Source of the DNA: Phallusia fumigata
Taxonomy: Eukaryota; Chordata; Ascidiacea; Phlebobranchia; Ascidiidae
Assembly: GCA_008931825.1 (NCBI GenBank)
Contig: QXVZ01009014.1
Coordinates: 1-25,289, forward strand
DNA: 25,289 nt
Direction: 5' to 3'
Translations under genes and position numbers: made by a program
Notes under the pieces: generated by a model
The model's database searches: none
The model's input: the letters and a program-made list of their open reading frames with translations, nothing else
Told to the model about the DNA's origin: nothing
In this document: positions 1 through 9,601 of the stretch, piece after piece
Layout: each line of letters starts with the position of its first letter
How positions within the stretch are numbered: the stretch's first letter is position 1

Positions 1-505
1 TACATCACAACGCCAAGTATTGTGACGTCATACACGTGAATACGAGTCGAGGTATCCGACACACCTGACATAAATTGTTCACTTCCTTGGCTGGATGTTC
101 ACTTTGCTATGATGACATTAATAGTTTCGTTACGTATGTAATGGTAAACTGGTACGCTGCAGCGACCAAACTGCATTTATATGCGGATGAGAAACACATG
201 GCAACAAAACATAGTTTAGTGCAAGGGTAACTACGTGTCAAGTCACATGGACTCGAACGTGTTTCTAAAACGACGATTCTCTTTTAAGACTAGTAGCAAA
301 TGCATAGTGGTTCGTTATATGCACAAAAACTCATGTTCGGACGTGTGCAGCCACGAGGTCTTATGACCCTTTAGTACAAAAAATTCTATCGATATTACGG
401 TCCTTGCATACTGCTTTGTTGCAGCGTAAAACAAGTTGATCAAGAACACTAATTGATAAAGCGTCCCGCGATTCAGCAAAGGCAAGTGTTTTGTTATTCG
501 TAATC

Positions 506-775
506 CGGTGCATCTAAAATATACCGGATCGCTTGGACCCGCTTGGTGGCGCTACTGGTGCTCCGAAAGATCCCTTGGTGCACTTTTATATCGTTTCATT
601 CACATTCATATCGCTTGATTCACATTTATATCGCTTGGTGCACCTTTATGTCGCTTCGTGCACTTTTATGTCGCTACCAAGCGGTCCAAGCGATTGCTAA
701 TTTATCCACAGAAGCGCCACCAAGCGGTCCACGGTCCAAGCGATCCAAGCGATCCCGTATATTTTAGATGCACCC
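506..775. mobile_element. MULE-like MITE, 270 bp, with 9-bp target duplication
   Basis: The two ends are inverted repeats: the left end reads GGTGCATCTAAAATATAC and the right end is its reverse complement, and both continue inward with GATCGCTTGG and CGCTTGGTGGCGCT modules. The element is flanked on both sides by the identical 9-mer TTCGTAATC (497-505 and 776-784), which I read as the target-site duplication. Long terminal inverted repeats with a 9-bp duplication are typical of Mutator-like elements, so the class is inferred from structure. No transposase is present. The 74-codon open frame across it (543-767) is repeat-derived and not a gene. Confidence 0.8.
581..678. repeat. 20-bp tandem repeat, about five units, inside the MITE
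   Basis: Units start at 581, 601, 621, 641 and 661 with no length change. The consensus is close to CACTTTTATATCGCTTGGTG, and the last unit is truncated at about 18 bases. Units differ by 2-5 substitutions, so the array is old or drifting. It fills the centre of the 506-775 element, between the two inverted-repeat arms. Confidence 0.85.
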
Positions 776-940
776 TTCGTAATCATCTCTTATTGCAGTT
801 TAATCGAATTGTAACATAACAATTGTGGGGGATTCATCTTTAAACAATTACAGAACGTCATAAACAACGTAAATGCCAAACGTACGGTGGCCGCACACTT
901 GTCACCAAATTCTAAATTATCTACAAAACTCTATCTAAAG

Positions 941-1155
941 CAAGGTGTCCCAACTTTTTTGCATGGGGGTCAATTTGAATCGGATTAGGCGAAGTTTGTA
1001 ACCACAAAACTCGTACGCAATTACACGATTTGCGTGAAGTCACAATAAAGCCAAAAAGCCTCATCACATACTTGGCAAGCCATGTTCAACACAATTTGAA
1101 ACCACGGCCGCTGGCCATGTAAAAGCCGTCGCGGGCCGCACTTTTGACACCCCTG
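941..1155. mobile_element. hAT-type MITE, 215 bp, with perfect 8-bp target duplication
   Basis: The left end is CAAGGTGTCCCAACTTTTTT; the right end, read on the other strand, is CAGGGGTGTCAAAAGTGCGG. These are imperfect inverted repeats of the C-A-G-G-G-T-G-T-C type seen in hAT elements. The 8-mer ATCTAAAG lies immediately outside both ends (933-940 and 1156-1163), matching the hAT target-duplication length. There is no coding capacity: the minus-strand frame at 1021-1314 runs out of the element into flanking DNA and is chance. Confidence 0.8.
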
Positions 1156-1163
1156 ATCTAAAG

Positions 1164-2658
1164 TAACGCAGATTTCCTGATCTATACTGCTCCTACTTTT
1201 GACACTTACGTTGATGGCGAGTGAAAACAAATCACCGATAATACACAGGTGGGAAAGTGTAAAATTCTCTGCCACCGGTGGCTCATCTCTTTGGTTAAGT
1301 TTATATTGCCACACGTTGTGAAATAATGGTAGCCATTAGCATGTAAATTTTTGTTGTTGCTGTTTTGTTACTTGCAATTCTAGGTTTCGGCCAAGATTAA
1401 TACAAACAAGTCAGGTATTCTACTGTGAGCATCTTCAACCAACAACTCGGTAAGTTTTAAATCTGAAGTAGGCTACACTTTACGAATATGGTCCATTTTT
1501 AAACAGGCCAGTTTCAGATCAACAACCAAAATATTCTTAGCCTTTGCTGATGACCCGAACTTCAAAAACAACATAGGTAAAAAACTCAACTCAGCAAAGC
1601 CAAGTCTGGATACCTTATTTCAAACCGGATACAAACCGCCTGACATAAATAAAGCTAAGGATACCCGATCGGACCCCAGAAATATATTTTGTCCAACCCA
1701 AACCGCCATCCATCAAATAATCCGTTTAGTGTGAAACAAATAATAAGAATAAATTAGAACCGAATTATAAACCTGAATCTGTAAACTGGAAGGTTCCGGT
1801 TCCAGATCTTTCTTGATACATGTTTCGTGTAAAAAAGTGTGAATCAGAAAAATCTCGAGCGTCGTTTGCTGAAAAAACTCCGGAGTTTGTTAGCACAAAC
1901 AAGACCAGAAATACGTTCAACAACACGGCATTCTATGAAGAAAACATACAGTTGTTAGCTGAATGCTGGCACATAAAAGCAGTTTATAACGCTTACCCGA
2001 GTTTTAGGCTAGGGTAGCCGTAGGCAGTCTTAAACTACTGCAGAACGTCGACAAACGGATTCTAAACACATAATACAGTACACGTTGTAAACTCATACAA
2101 CTTAGATTCATCAAGTGTTGCTTACCTCAAATCACTACGGTTTACAAAGATTAATTATCAGTTTGGACACATTTCACCTTTATCAACTAACAAGGCACAA
2201 ATTCGACTAGTTTTAATCAACTACTCTTGCAATTTTAACAACAACCTGACACACACAGCATGTGGTACAAAAAACTCAGCACCAAATCATGGCAAAGACC
2301 CAAGAGAAAGAAATCTTATGACATTCTTACGTCATAGGGAAAGCTGGTATTGTGGTGCAACTCAAACGCGATGTGACGTATAATATGGTTGAATGATTTC
2401 ACCGTGTTACAAGATAGAGGAAAACCATTCTGCTTTGGCGTTTACTTTATTGCAAAAATCCTGACAGGCAGACAGACCAATTGTAGTTCAATTTCCACTT
2501 TCACTTCAGCATTTATAACTCTCAGATCGTTCTACATTTGAAACAGTGAAATTAGTCTGTTTTGCATTGTATCGGTTTTGGTACAGAATAACAGAAACAC
2601 ATGTGAAACTTGTTTTTATTGAATTCGCAAGTTGTTTTGTTGCTTTCAATTGAAGAAC
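1164..2658. other. Intergenic DNA upstream of ZPR1
   Basis: I see no supported gene here. A 65-codon frame at 1820-2017 has no recognisable domain and no splice-site support. Closer to ZPR1 there are two CRE/ATF-like cores, TTACGTCAT near 2329 and GTGACGTAT near 2374, about 280-330 bases before the ZPR1 start codon. They may belong to its promoter, but no TATA box or mapped start supports this. The sequence 1-505 is similarly empty, apart from a palindromic TGACGTCA near 23. Confidence 0.3.
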
Positions 2659-5600
2659 ATGGAAAACGACAAGTCCGCTGAAAATGCTCCTGTCTTCCAA
2701 CCTATTTCTGGTGATGATACTGGACTCACTGAAATTTCCAGTATGTGCCCGAATCCACATTGCGAGAAAGAGGTGGGAAAAGCCTTTCTTTAATCATGTG
2801 TTACACAATTTTTAGGTATCATGGTTGCATTTTGATGTTTTGTTTTAGGGGACAACACGGATTCTTTTAGTGGAAATTCCCTTTTTTCGTGAAGTTATTG
2901 TGAGTTCGTTTTCTTGTCCACATTGTTTTTGTTCAAACAGTGAAGTCCAACCTGCCGGGAAAATACAGGAAAAGGGATGTCGATACAGATTAAAAGTCAT
3001 GAAAAAAGAGGTAACAAATATAAGCCAGTATACTAAGTACTTTGCATAATGTTATTTACCAATGAATTAAAGTATCACTTGATATCGTGTTTGCTTTGTC
3101 AATAAGATCTTGTACTAGTTCACATGTGCAGGACTTGATTGCAATGTTGTTTGCTGGTTCGCCAAGAGTATCAAGCATTGTTTTTGCACTAAGCATGTGG
3201 GTTTTGGGGCTTGGGCCAGGTTTATTACCAGACTCAGCACTGATAAATAAAGCGGTTTTCAACGTTGATCCCATGTTCTGTGATCTTGGGGCATAAATTT
3301 GTACAAAAATAACTGGTAAAAACTTTTATGCCTTCGCTAAGCTACTGTCTGTTTTCAATGTGTGTTAAGAATTCTTTCAAACAAAAAACTGGAAGCGTAA
3401 CAACATTTATAGACCCCTTTTTTGATGGGACAATTAGGTTTTCATGATGTTTTTTTCACATGAAATATTTGGTGGATTTGAACAAAACTTTTGCAGTTAG
3501 TAGATATAGTTACGGTGTGTCATTCATTGGTTGACCCTATAACCTCAGCAATTACCCTACCAGCCTCCAAAATGAGTCAGATGTTTTTCAAGCTATGCAT
3601 GAACATTAAAATGAAGATTTATCAGTTTGTATATCTTTGCAAAGTAACTTTATGTTCATAAAGTTGTGATGACAAAAATGTGAAAGCCCATATAATGGAA
3701 ATGGTTAAATCCTCTCTAAAAGGTTTTTAGATAAGCTTGTTTAGGACTTTTTAACGTTTTCAGATGTTTTTATTTTAAACTTTTTGCGGGTGGTTACTCA
3801 CATTAGACCCCCAACCCTCGTAGTTATCCTTATAGCCCCCTGAAGTGGTCAAATTATTAAACAATGTCTAAATATTGCATGGTGTAATGTCAATGGAATG
3901 TAGATTGAGCCAATATGGTTTAAGATTTGTTTTGTTTGCCCCTATGTCTCTGACAGTTTCCCTTGTAAATAGTTTGAAATAATAAACAAGCTCTATATAG
4001 ATGGAATTGCGACAGATTTTATGTTGGGTCATTGTTGCCTGTTATCCATTTTGTGTAGGTAAAAGCTACTTTTCTAGTTTGATTGGTGTGAACACTCACT
4101 TTAATCGGTGTTTGTTGAACAAGACATCCTGCAATCGTTCTTCTTATGTGTGCCAAAATATTCTGAGTTCAGAAAACAAAATTTGGTTTGCACATCTTAT
4201 CCATGCAGTTACCTTGCTTTTCAGACTGGACAGCACATGTGTTATACAATACTTTAAAATGTCTATTGTGGTTTAGGATTTAAATCGCCAAGTTGTTACA
4301 TCTGAAAGTGCAACTGTTCAAATTCCAGATGTTGATTTGGAAATTCCAGGAAATACTAGAAAAGGAACCTTATCCACAATTGAAGGAATTATATTTCGCA
4401 CTATAGAAGGTTTACAACAGGAGCAGCCAGTTCGTAAGGTTTGTTTTTATGCAATTAAATCAAATATTAGCATGACAAATATATTAAACTATGCTTTTTA
4501 GGCACTATACCCAGAAGAGTCGGAGAAAATTGAAAGCTTTATTGAAAAGTTGAACAACCTATTAAAAAACCCATCATTTACTTTGGTTAGTATCTGTTGG
4601 GTAACATGTGTGTGTATTTACTGCCTGTTTTGATTCTTATCTGGGTTGACCATTGAGTTCAACACATATCCTTTTAAAAACCTTGACACATATATGTGTG
4701 TGTTTTGTATTCAAAAGGTAATTGATGATCCAGCAGGAAACAGCTTTATTGAAAATATCCATGCTCCCAGCGATGATCCAAATATAAAGTTAGACTTCTA
4801 CAAAAGAACTCTAGAACAAAATAAAATGCTTGGTCTTGTTGTAAGTAGATGTAATAATAGTTCACATTTTTTATGCCTCTTTTGAACATAAGGGTTGGTG
4901 CTGGTAAAAAATGTACTGGCACAAACATGATTAATACTTTTTTATTAGTTGTGTTTATGATGGGTAATTGCCCTGTCGCTCCAAAGTGATCTCCAAGTAG
5001 GATAAATTCTGGTAGACTGTAGGTTTAAGTCATTTTGGTTTTATTACTTTTTTTGAGTCTATAGTCATGGCAGTTATCCCACTAACCCTGTTAAACAAAT
5101 CCTATCAAAAAAAAAAAAAAATTCGAAAGCATGTCGTTGTTGTGTATTAATGTTGCTGTGTTTATGGCCCAATCATTTGACCTGTTAGCCTCCATAAGAT
5201 TGGATCAAATCGGTATGCTGTCTATTTTATTTATTTAATTTCATGATCACAAACTGTTTCATAAATTAAATAAGGTGATTTTAATGCATTCAAACTATCT
5301 ACTACTCTATACCACCTCAATAAGTTTGCGAGCACTGCTTAAAAAAACAACTATCCCAATAACAGAACATAAAACATAATAATATGTATATTTTGGGGGC
5401 TCTTGTGGGTTCTAGTGTATTGGAATGACAATTTGGTCAAAGTCATCCACACAGTTTTGTTTATGTTTCAGGCTGACGATGCAACAGAAATGCCACAGAA
5501 TGAAATTCAGTTGCCTACGACTACGGAGGAACTCAATTTGAATGAGGAAGTAATGGAATTTCCCACCAATTGTCCATCTTGTAATGCGGTCAATAACACC

Positions 5601-7208
5601 AAGATGAAGGTATGCCAGCATGTGATCAATCCTGTTATGTAATCCAAAGGTTAATTAAAAGTTTTAAATAAACCTTAAGTTGGTAAAAGTTACCAGATTA
5701 AGGCAATACAATTTACTTTTCCATTCTGAGATGTCCGAGTTTTATACTTCCTGGAGTATTTGTTTACAACATTTTTTCAGGTTGTGAAAATTCCTTTCTT
5801 TAAAGAAGTGATTATCATGGCTACTGATTGCGACAAATGTGGAAACAAAACCAATGAGGTAAAAACTGCTGGTGGATTTGAACCAAAAGGAAAGCGTATC
5901 ATGTAAGTATTCACAAGTTGTACTATTGTAACCAAAAGGATTGACATTGTCTTTTTGTNGGAGTATATGCATTGTAACTGAACATTATGAAATAACAATT
6001 ATTTATTTAGAAACAAACCACTGGAGTCGCTCTCCTAAAATTTAGTGCCAAAATACTTGGCGATCGCTGGTATTTCTAGCGGACAACATGTTAAAAAATC
6101 CAAAGAAAAGGGCGCGACTTAGCCAATACGTAAAGGGAGAACAAAAAACTGTGTGTACCACGATTTTTGAGGCGCCGGACACAGCAAGTAAAATTCGGAC
6201 AATATATCGTTTTTTTCGCGTTGGCCAAGGCCAAATTGAAAAACCCTGAAAAACAAATGTAAACCATTTCTTTGTTTCACAACAGCAGCAATATTTAAAT
6301 GCTTATTGTGATGAAATAACAATAGTTTACGCCACAATACCCCCTGTCTGTGACATCGTCGTGTTATTTGTAGCTTTGTCAATTTATTCATCGGCACAAA
6401 TTTAACTTGAGTGTCTAAACTAGGGCCAATCGGTTCGTTCAAGCTAATTTGAAATTACAATATAATCCGATTTTTTATTATTTGATGGGATAAATGACAT
6501 TTTTTGTAAGACAACCTTTCGTTGCTTAGCTATAACATAAACGCCTACCAGCATGTTAAACTTTGCTGTTTTTTTGTAAAGGACCTTACTGAATGTCTAA
6601 AAATTTAATTTTATGGTTTTATTGTTGATGTCCAATGATATCTTATGTTGATCTAAACATATTTTTCTTGTGGGTGAATGAAATTTGGCAAGTTGTGGAA
6701 AGGGTGAACGAAACCGAAAAAGGTTAAGAAGCACTGAGCTAGACACTCATTTTTTGGAGCAGACTCAGAACTGTATGCTAGGCTGTATAAAATCATCAAG
6801 CCAGTCAGTTTTGGCCCGCAGGCTGTATGTTGGCATGCCTAAATCACATGATGAATGCAATGCATTTAGGAATGGGCACTTCAGAATAGTATACTATTCT
6901 AGAATATTTGAATCCGGTTAAATCTTGTTTGATTGGAATTGGCATTTTGAATTCGGATACTTTGTGACTGTTATCCTTCGGATTTGGTATTCTGAATTTG
7001 CCAAACCTAAACGCATGGCAAACGCTTGTTAACTAAACTGTAAAAACAAAACCTGACATCCTTTTTAGATGACCCTGGAAATTGCAGTTTTGTGCAAAAC
7101 ATATATCATCCTGAAGTTGACCCGCGTTTAACAGAAGAAGAGTATGAAAGGACTAAGGAACAAAACGAAGACCTTGGAATTACAGAAATGAAAACAGAAA
7201 ATTATTGA
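2659..7208 (+). CDS. ZPR1: ZPR1 zinc-finger protein, internal exon(s) missing from this assembly
   Basis: ZPR1 is a conserved eukaryotic protein that binds eEF1A and receptor kinase tails and moves to the nucleus on growth signals. It has two tandem modules, each a C4 zinc finger plus an A/B domain. Visible exons are 2659-2772, 2849-3010, 4277-4438, 4502-4585, 4718-4840, 5472-5609, 5781-5902 and 7069-7208, all with AG/GT borders. Module 1 has Cys30 and Cys35, Cys61 and Cys64, the motif [13 protein letters not shown], and later [16 protein letters not shown]. Module 2 has CPSC (249-252), [16 protein letters not shown] and, in the last exon, [16 protein letters not shown], ending in a TGA. The first finger spaces its first pair as C-x4-C, where C-x2-C is usual. 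The stretch between GKRI and the last exon (about 90-100 residues in family members) is absent. Exon 7 ends in phase 2 while the last exon needs phase 1, so joining them gives an immediate stop. AATAAA follows at 7232-7237. Identity is very secure; the gene model is incomplete. Confidence 0.95.
3535..3580 (+). repeat. Dispersed intronic repeat, copy 1
   Basis: The core GCAATTACCCTACCAGCCTC resembles GGCCCAATCATTTGACCTGT (5165 onward) and AGCCCAGTCATTACCTCCTA (23476 onward); all three continue into a version of TAGCCTCC followed by AAAA- or ATAAG-like sequence. A fourth, weaker relative is CATGGCAGTTATCCCACTAA at about 5066. Copies sit in introns or presumed introns on the same strand. The family looks like a degenerate interspersed element; its class cannot be told from these fragments. 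Confidence 0.45.
5163..5210 (+). repeat. Dispersed intronic repeat, copy 2
   Basis: This lies in the ZPR1 intron 4841-5471 and shares the CCCA-TCA-T-ACC-TAGCCTCC core with the copies at 3535 and 23472. The related half-copy at 5060-5095 and the poly(A) run at 5107-5120 sit just upstream, which would fit a retroposed element, though no target duplication is visible. Confidence 0.4.
5903..7068 (+). other. Last ZPR1 intron as assembled; transposon-derived and lacking the expected exon
   Basis: At 1,166 bases this is one of the two longest introns of the gene; the other (3011-4276) is about 1,266. It starts with a canonical GTAAGT and ends in TTTTTAG, but it should contain at least one coding exon. 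I searched its forward frames by eye and found none. An ambiguous base stands at 5959. The segment ending at 6736 (GGTTAAGAAGCACTG) has the end sequence of a hAT element on the opposite strand, so part of the interval is transposon-derived. A 107-codon minus-strand frame (6119-6442) shows no family features. Confidence 0.6.
6660..6736 (-). mobile_element. hAT-like element end, fragment
   Basis: Read on the minus strand the segment starts CAGTGCTTCTTAACCTTTTT, a terminal sequence common among animal hAT MITEs. The matching opposite end and a target duplication were not found, so the extent is a guess and the element may be truncated. It sits inside the last ZPR1 intron. Confidence 0.4.
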
Positions 7209-7231
7209 CACTGAAATAATTATACTACATA

Positions 7232-7237
7232 AATAAA
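7232..7237 (+). terminator. Polyadenylation signal of ZPR1
   Basis: AATAAA lies 24 bases after the ZPR1 stop codon (TGA, 7206-7208). This is a short but acceptable 3'UTR for a compact genome. Confidence 0.65.
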
Positions 7238-7239
7238 GT

Positions 7240-8520
7240 TCCAAAATTGTACTTTTTTGATGGTACTACTGTGATTCAAAATATGCTTAGGTGTTAAGGT
7301 ACTAGGGAGAAAGATGCAAGTTAGAGCAGGGCATCCCTAACTGGGGGTTGCACAATAAGTTTTTGGGTCGCAAGTAATTGAACACTAAGTGTTACATTTG
7401 CACAAGTTGTAGTTATACTTGACATGAAAATACAAAACCCTTAACTGTTAATTATTCTAAAAAATGCACCAGATTCTAGTCGCTGGACGTAGTTTAGGCT
7501 AAATAAAGGCCACAACAGCTGGTATGTGTTGAATTATTCTTACAAATTTGGGAGTCGCCGAATATTTTAATAATCTTGAAGGGGTCGCATACTAAAATGT
7601 TTGGGAAGCATAAGTTAAGACCAAGAGGCTTTTAGATTTGGTCTATTATTGGGATGTTGCAAAAGATTAATATTGAAGGTTATAGAATACCATTAAATTA
7701 AACCTGCTCAATTTTTTGTTGCTGTGGATAAGCATAATGGTTATTTTAGCTGGACGTGTAAATTAGCATCTTTATGAACAATTTGTATTGTTAGTACTGA
7801 TTGTAGATAATTGTATATTCCAGTTAATCTCATAATGGCTATGTGCTTTACCAGATTTGTGTGTAACACAAATTACACAATTTATTGTAATGTTCTTCTG
7901 TCTAATGCTTAAACCAGTGTTTTTAAATCTAACTTTGCTAACATTTCCTGCATACAAATTTTTATCATTTATTCTCAAAGCCCTACAAAACACACAGAAG
8001 CTATGTAATTCCATGACAGATGTTAGGGTCAAAAATGTGTGCCATTGTTTTAACAAGCAAGAAGTGCGGGATTTATTCTTCATTTAGGAGTCCAAGATTT
8101 GTGTACAACATTTAGACCCACATGTCTAGTGTTAATCCTCAACATATCTTTACCTAATACAAAACCCACTTTCTGCCAAACTGCAAATCAGAGAAATTGG
8201 TGTCATAAACCTCTCTGCATATGGGACCCCGTTTAAAGCACTTTGTAAATATACTCGTATTGCACATTTATTAACACAAGTGTAGATCTGTTTATACAAC
8301 AAACGCAATATTCTATACCAGCTGGTTACAAAATGTAACAAAAGAATTTACCACCCTTGAAACGAATAAACACTCAAACGCCTTGTGCTACTAGTTTTTT
8401 TGTTTGTGTGGTTGTTGCTGCCCAATACGTGCACATACCACTCTTATTGGTGGATAACCAAAAATAACAGTTTACTTTAAAATATTTTTACAGAAGATAA
8501 AAACCAAGCTAGGAAATTAA
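7240..8520. other. Intergenic DNA between convergent ZPR1 and TVP23
   Basis: No supported gene. It contains a probable hAT MITE (7327-7610). Overlapping frames on both strands at 7772-8087 have no domain and no splice support. On the minus strand an AATAAA at 8272-8267 could serve the TVP23 transcript, about 250 bases beyond its stop codon. Confidence 0.4.
7327..7610. mobile_element. Probable hAT MITE, about 284 bp
   Basis: The left end CAGGGCATCCCTAACTGGGG pairs imperfectly with the right end, which read on the other strand is TGCTTCCCAAACATTTTAGT. Both are followed inward by a GGGTCGC-like module, as in common hAT MITEs. The flanks AAGTTAGA (left) and AAGTTAAG (right) look like a decayed 8-bp target duplication. 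Boundaries are uncertain by a few bases. Confidence 0.45.
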
Positions 8521-9569
8521 TTAAAATGTTCCCGTCGAAAGTGGTGTGTGACTTGTTTCTTCTGACTGCATGGATTTAAACATTTGTGTCCCAATAAACT
8601 GAGTTGCCATACTTCCAAGCTGCTTCCGACTTGAAAATTTACATCTGATAAATCCAAATAGGTTGGCACCACTCAATATTAATGCAATGATAACCACTGA
8701 CAACCATGGTAAGTTGAGAGTGAACAGGGTTGTAAAGAAAAAGAAGACCCACACCACTGAGCACAGAATAAGACCCAACCAGAAAATCCTGCAACAATAA
8801 ATGGCATTGAATAAACCATACTGTTTTGTTTTGGCATGCAATAAATCTGTCAAAGTTTCATTTCATCCTTATATTGTTTAAAGATATACAAGGAGAGGCT
8901 TTAAAACTGTGGTTTCCAACTTCTTTTCACCTTGCTGCCTACTTTTGAAGACCATTTTTTTGGCGAACCACTTGAGATATTAAATGTGATTTTATTCACA
9001 AAAAGGTTTTGTAATGTTGAGATACATTTCAAATTTTCCTTAGTTATATCATATTAGCTTGTAAGTTTGCCAACCACTGGTTTTAAATTTCCACCTATTC
9101 ATACAATGTCTTGTAATCTGAGAACTAAAGAGGATTTACAGGACAACCATTTTTTTGCCACCACCTGTAAAAGGTTGAAAACGAAAAATTGCATAAGTAA
9201 ACTTGGTGGTATTTTTAGCTGAACCCACCTTGATTCTGCAGCAAGAACCGGATGCCTTTTTAAAGTGGAAGGTTTACGTGATTCATAAATCCATTGACTT
9301 TGTCCATCTTCGTCAACTTTATTCCACCAGCGAAGACCCACCAACAATCTTCCAGTAACATTTTTAACTGTCCAAAAATCGGCACAAAGCAAAAGTAGAA
9401 TCACAATAAAACTGAAAACAAATCCTTTCTGAATGATTCCACAGATTAAATAGACAATGATGGCAGAGAGTCGAAAAAAGATGTGAAAGAAACATGCCAC
9501 TGGATGCTTAATCCTTTTCTTGGGAACATTTTCCTCCCCAAAATCAAGTACTGTGTCATCAGCTTGCAT
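8521..9569 (-). CDS. TVP23: TVP23 (FAM18) Golgi membrane protein
   Basis: TVP23 is a conserved multi-pass protein of late Golgi vesicles involved in retrograde and endosome-to-Golgi traffic. The gene has two exons, 9569-9229 and 8788-8521, joined in phase 2 (AG|G gives Arg in ESR|IFWLG), total 202 residues, close to the family's usual length of about 200. Family hallmarks are HPVACFFHIFFRLSAIIVYL (residues about 22-41), a second hydrophobic stretch ending LLLLCADFW, the highly conserved VKNVTGRLLVGLRWWNKVDE, then ESR|IFWLGLI, two further hydrophobic segments, and GANLFGFIRCKFSSRKQLGS before a polar tail. This gives four membrane segments with both ends probably cytosolic. The start codon gives a short acidic N-terminus as in relatives. 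The gene is convergent with ZPR1. The single intron (9228-8789) carries a small hAT-like element. Confidence 0.95.
8907..9079. mobile_element. Probable hAT MITE in the TVP23 intron, 173 bp
   Basis: The left end CTGTGGTTTCCAACTTCTTT and the right end (minus strand) CAGTGGTTGGCAAACTTACA share the CAGTGGTT-type hAT terminus. Flanking 8-mers are CTTTAAAA and GTTTTAAA, six of eight positions identical, consistent with a decayed target duplication. It is wholly intronic. Confidence 0.45.
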
Positions 9570-9601
9570 TATAAATGTTCGTGATTTGAATTATAAATCC
9601 T
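9570..9601 (-). promoter_or_regulatory. Splice acceptor just upstream of the TVP23 start
   Basis: On the minus strand a pyrimidine-leaning stretch ends TTATTTTGTAG at 9601-9600, and the start codon follows about 30 bases later. This is either the end of a 5'UTR intron or a spliced-leader acceptor; tunicates use spliced-leader trans-splicing on many genes. The sequence alone does not separate these options. Confidence 0.3.

Noticed and set aside
581-678. Regular 20-bp repeats that might suggest a CRISPR array
   Set aside because: Units are contiguous with no spacers, lie inside a transposon with inverted ends and a target duplication, and the genome is that of an animal.
4001-4276. 91-codon frame ending at the ZPR1 exon 3 acceptor
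   Set aside because: It is intron sequence: the real exon starts at 4277 in a frame that continues the ZPR1 protein directly from exon 2.
6119-6442. 107-codon minus-strand open frame in the last ZPR1 intron
   Set aside because: No family features; it sits in transposon-rich sequence on the strand opposite to ZPR1.
5902-7069. Direct splice of ZPR1 exon 7 to the last exon as a short isoform
   Set aside because: The phases do not match (2 into 1); the join reads a TGA within two codons.
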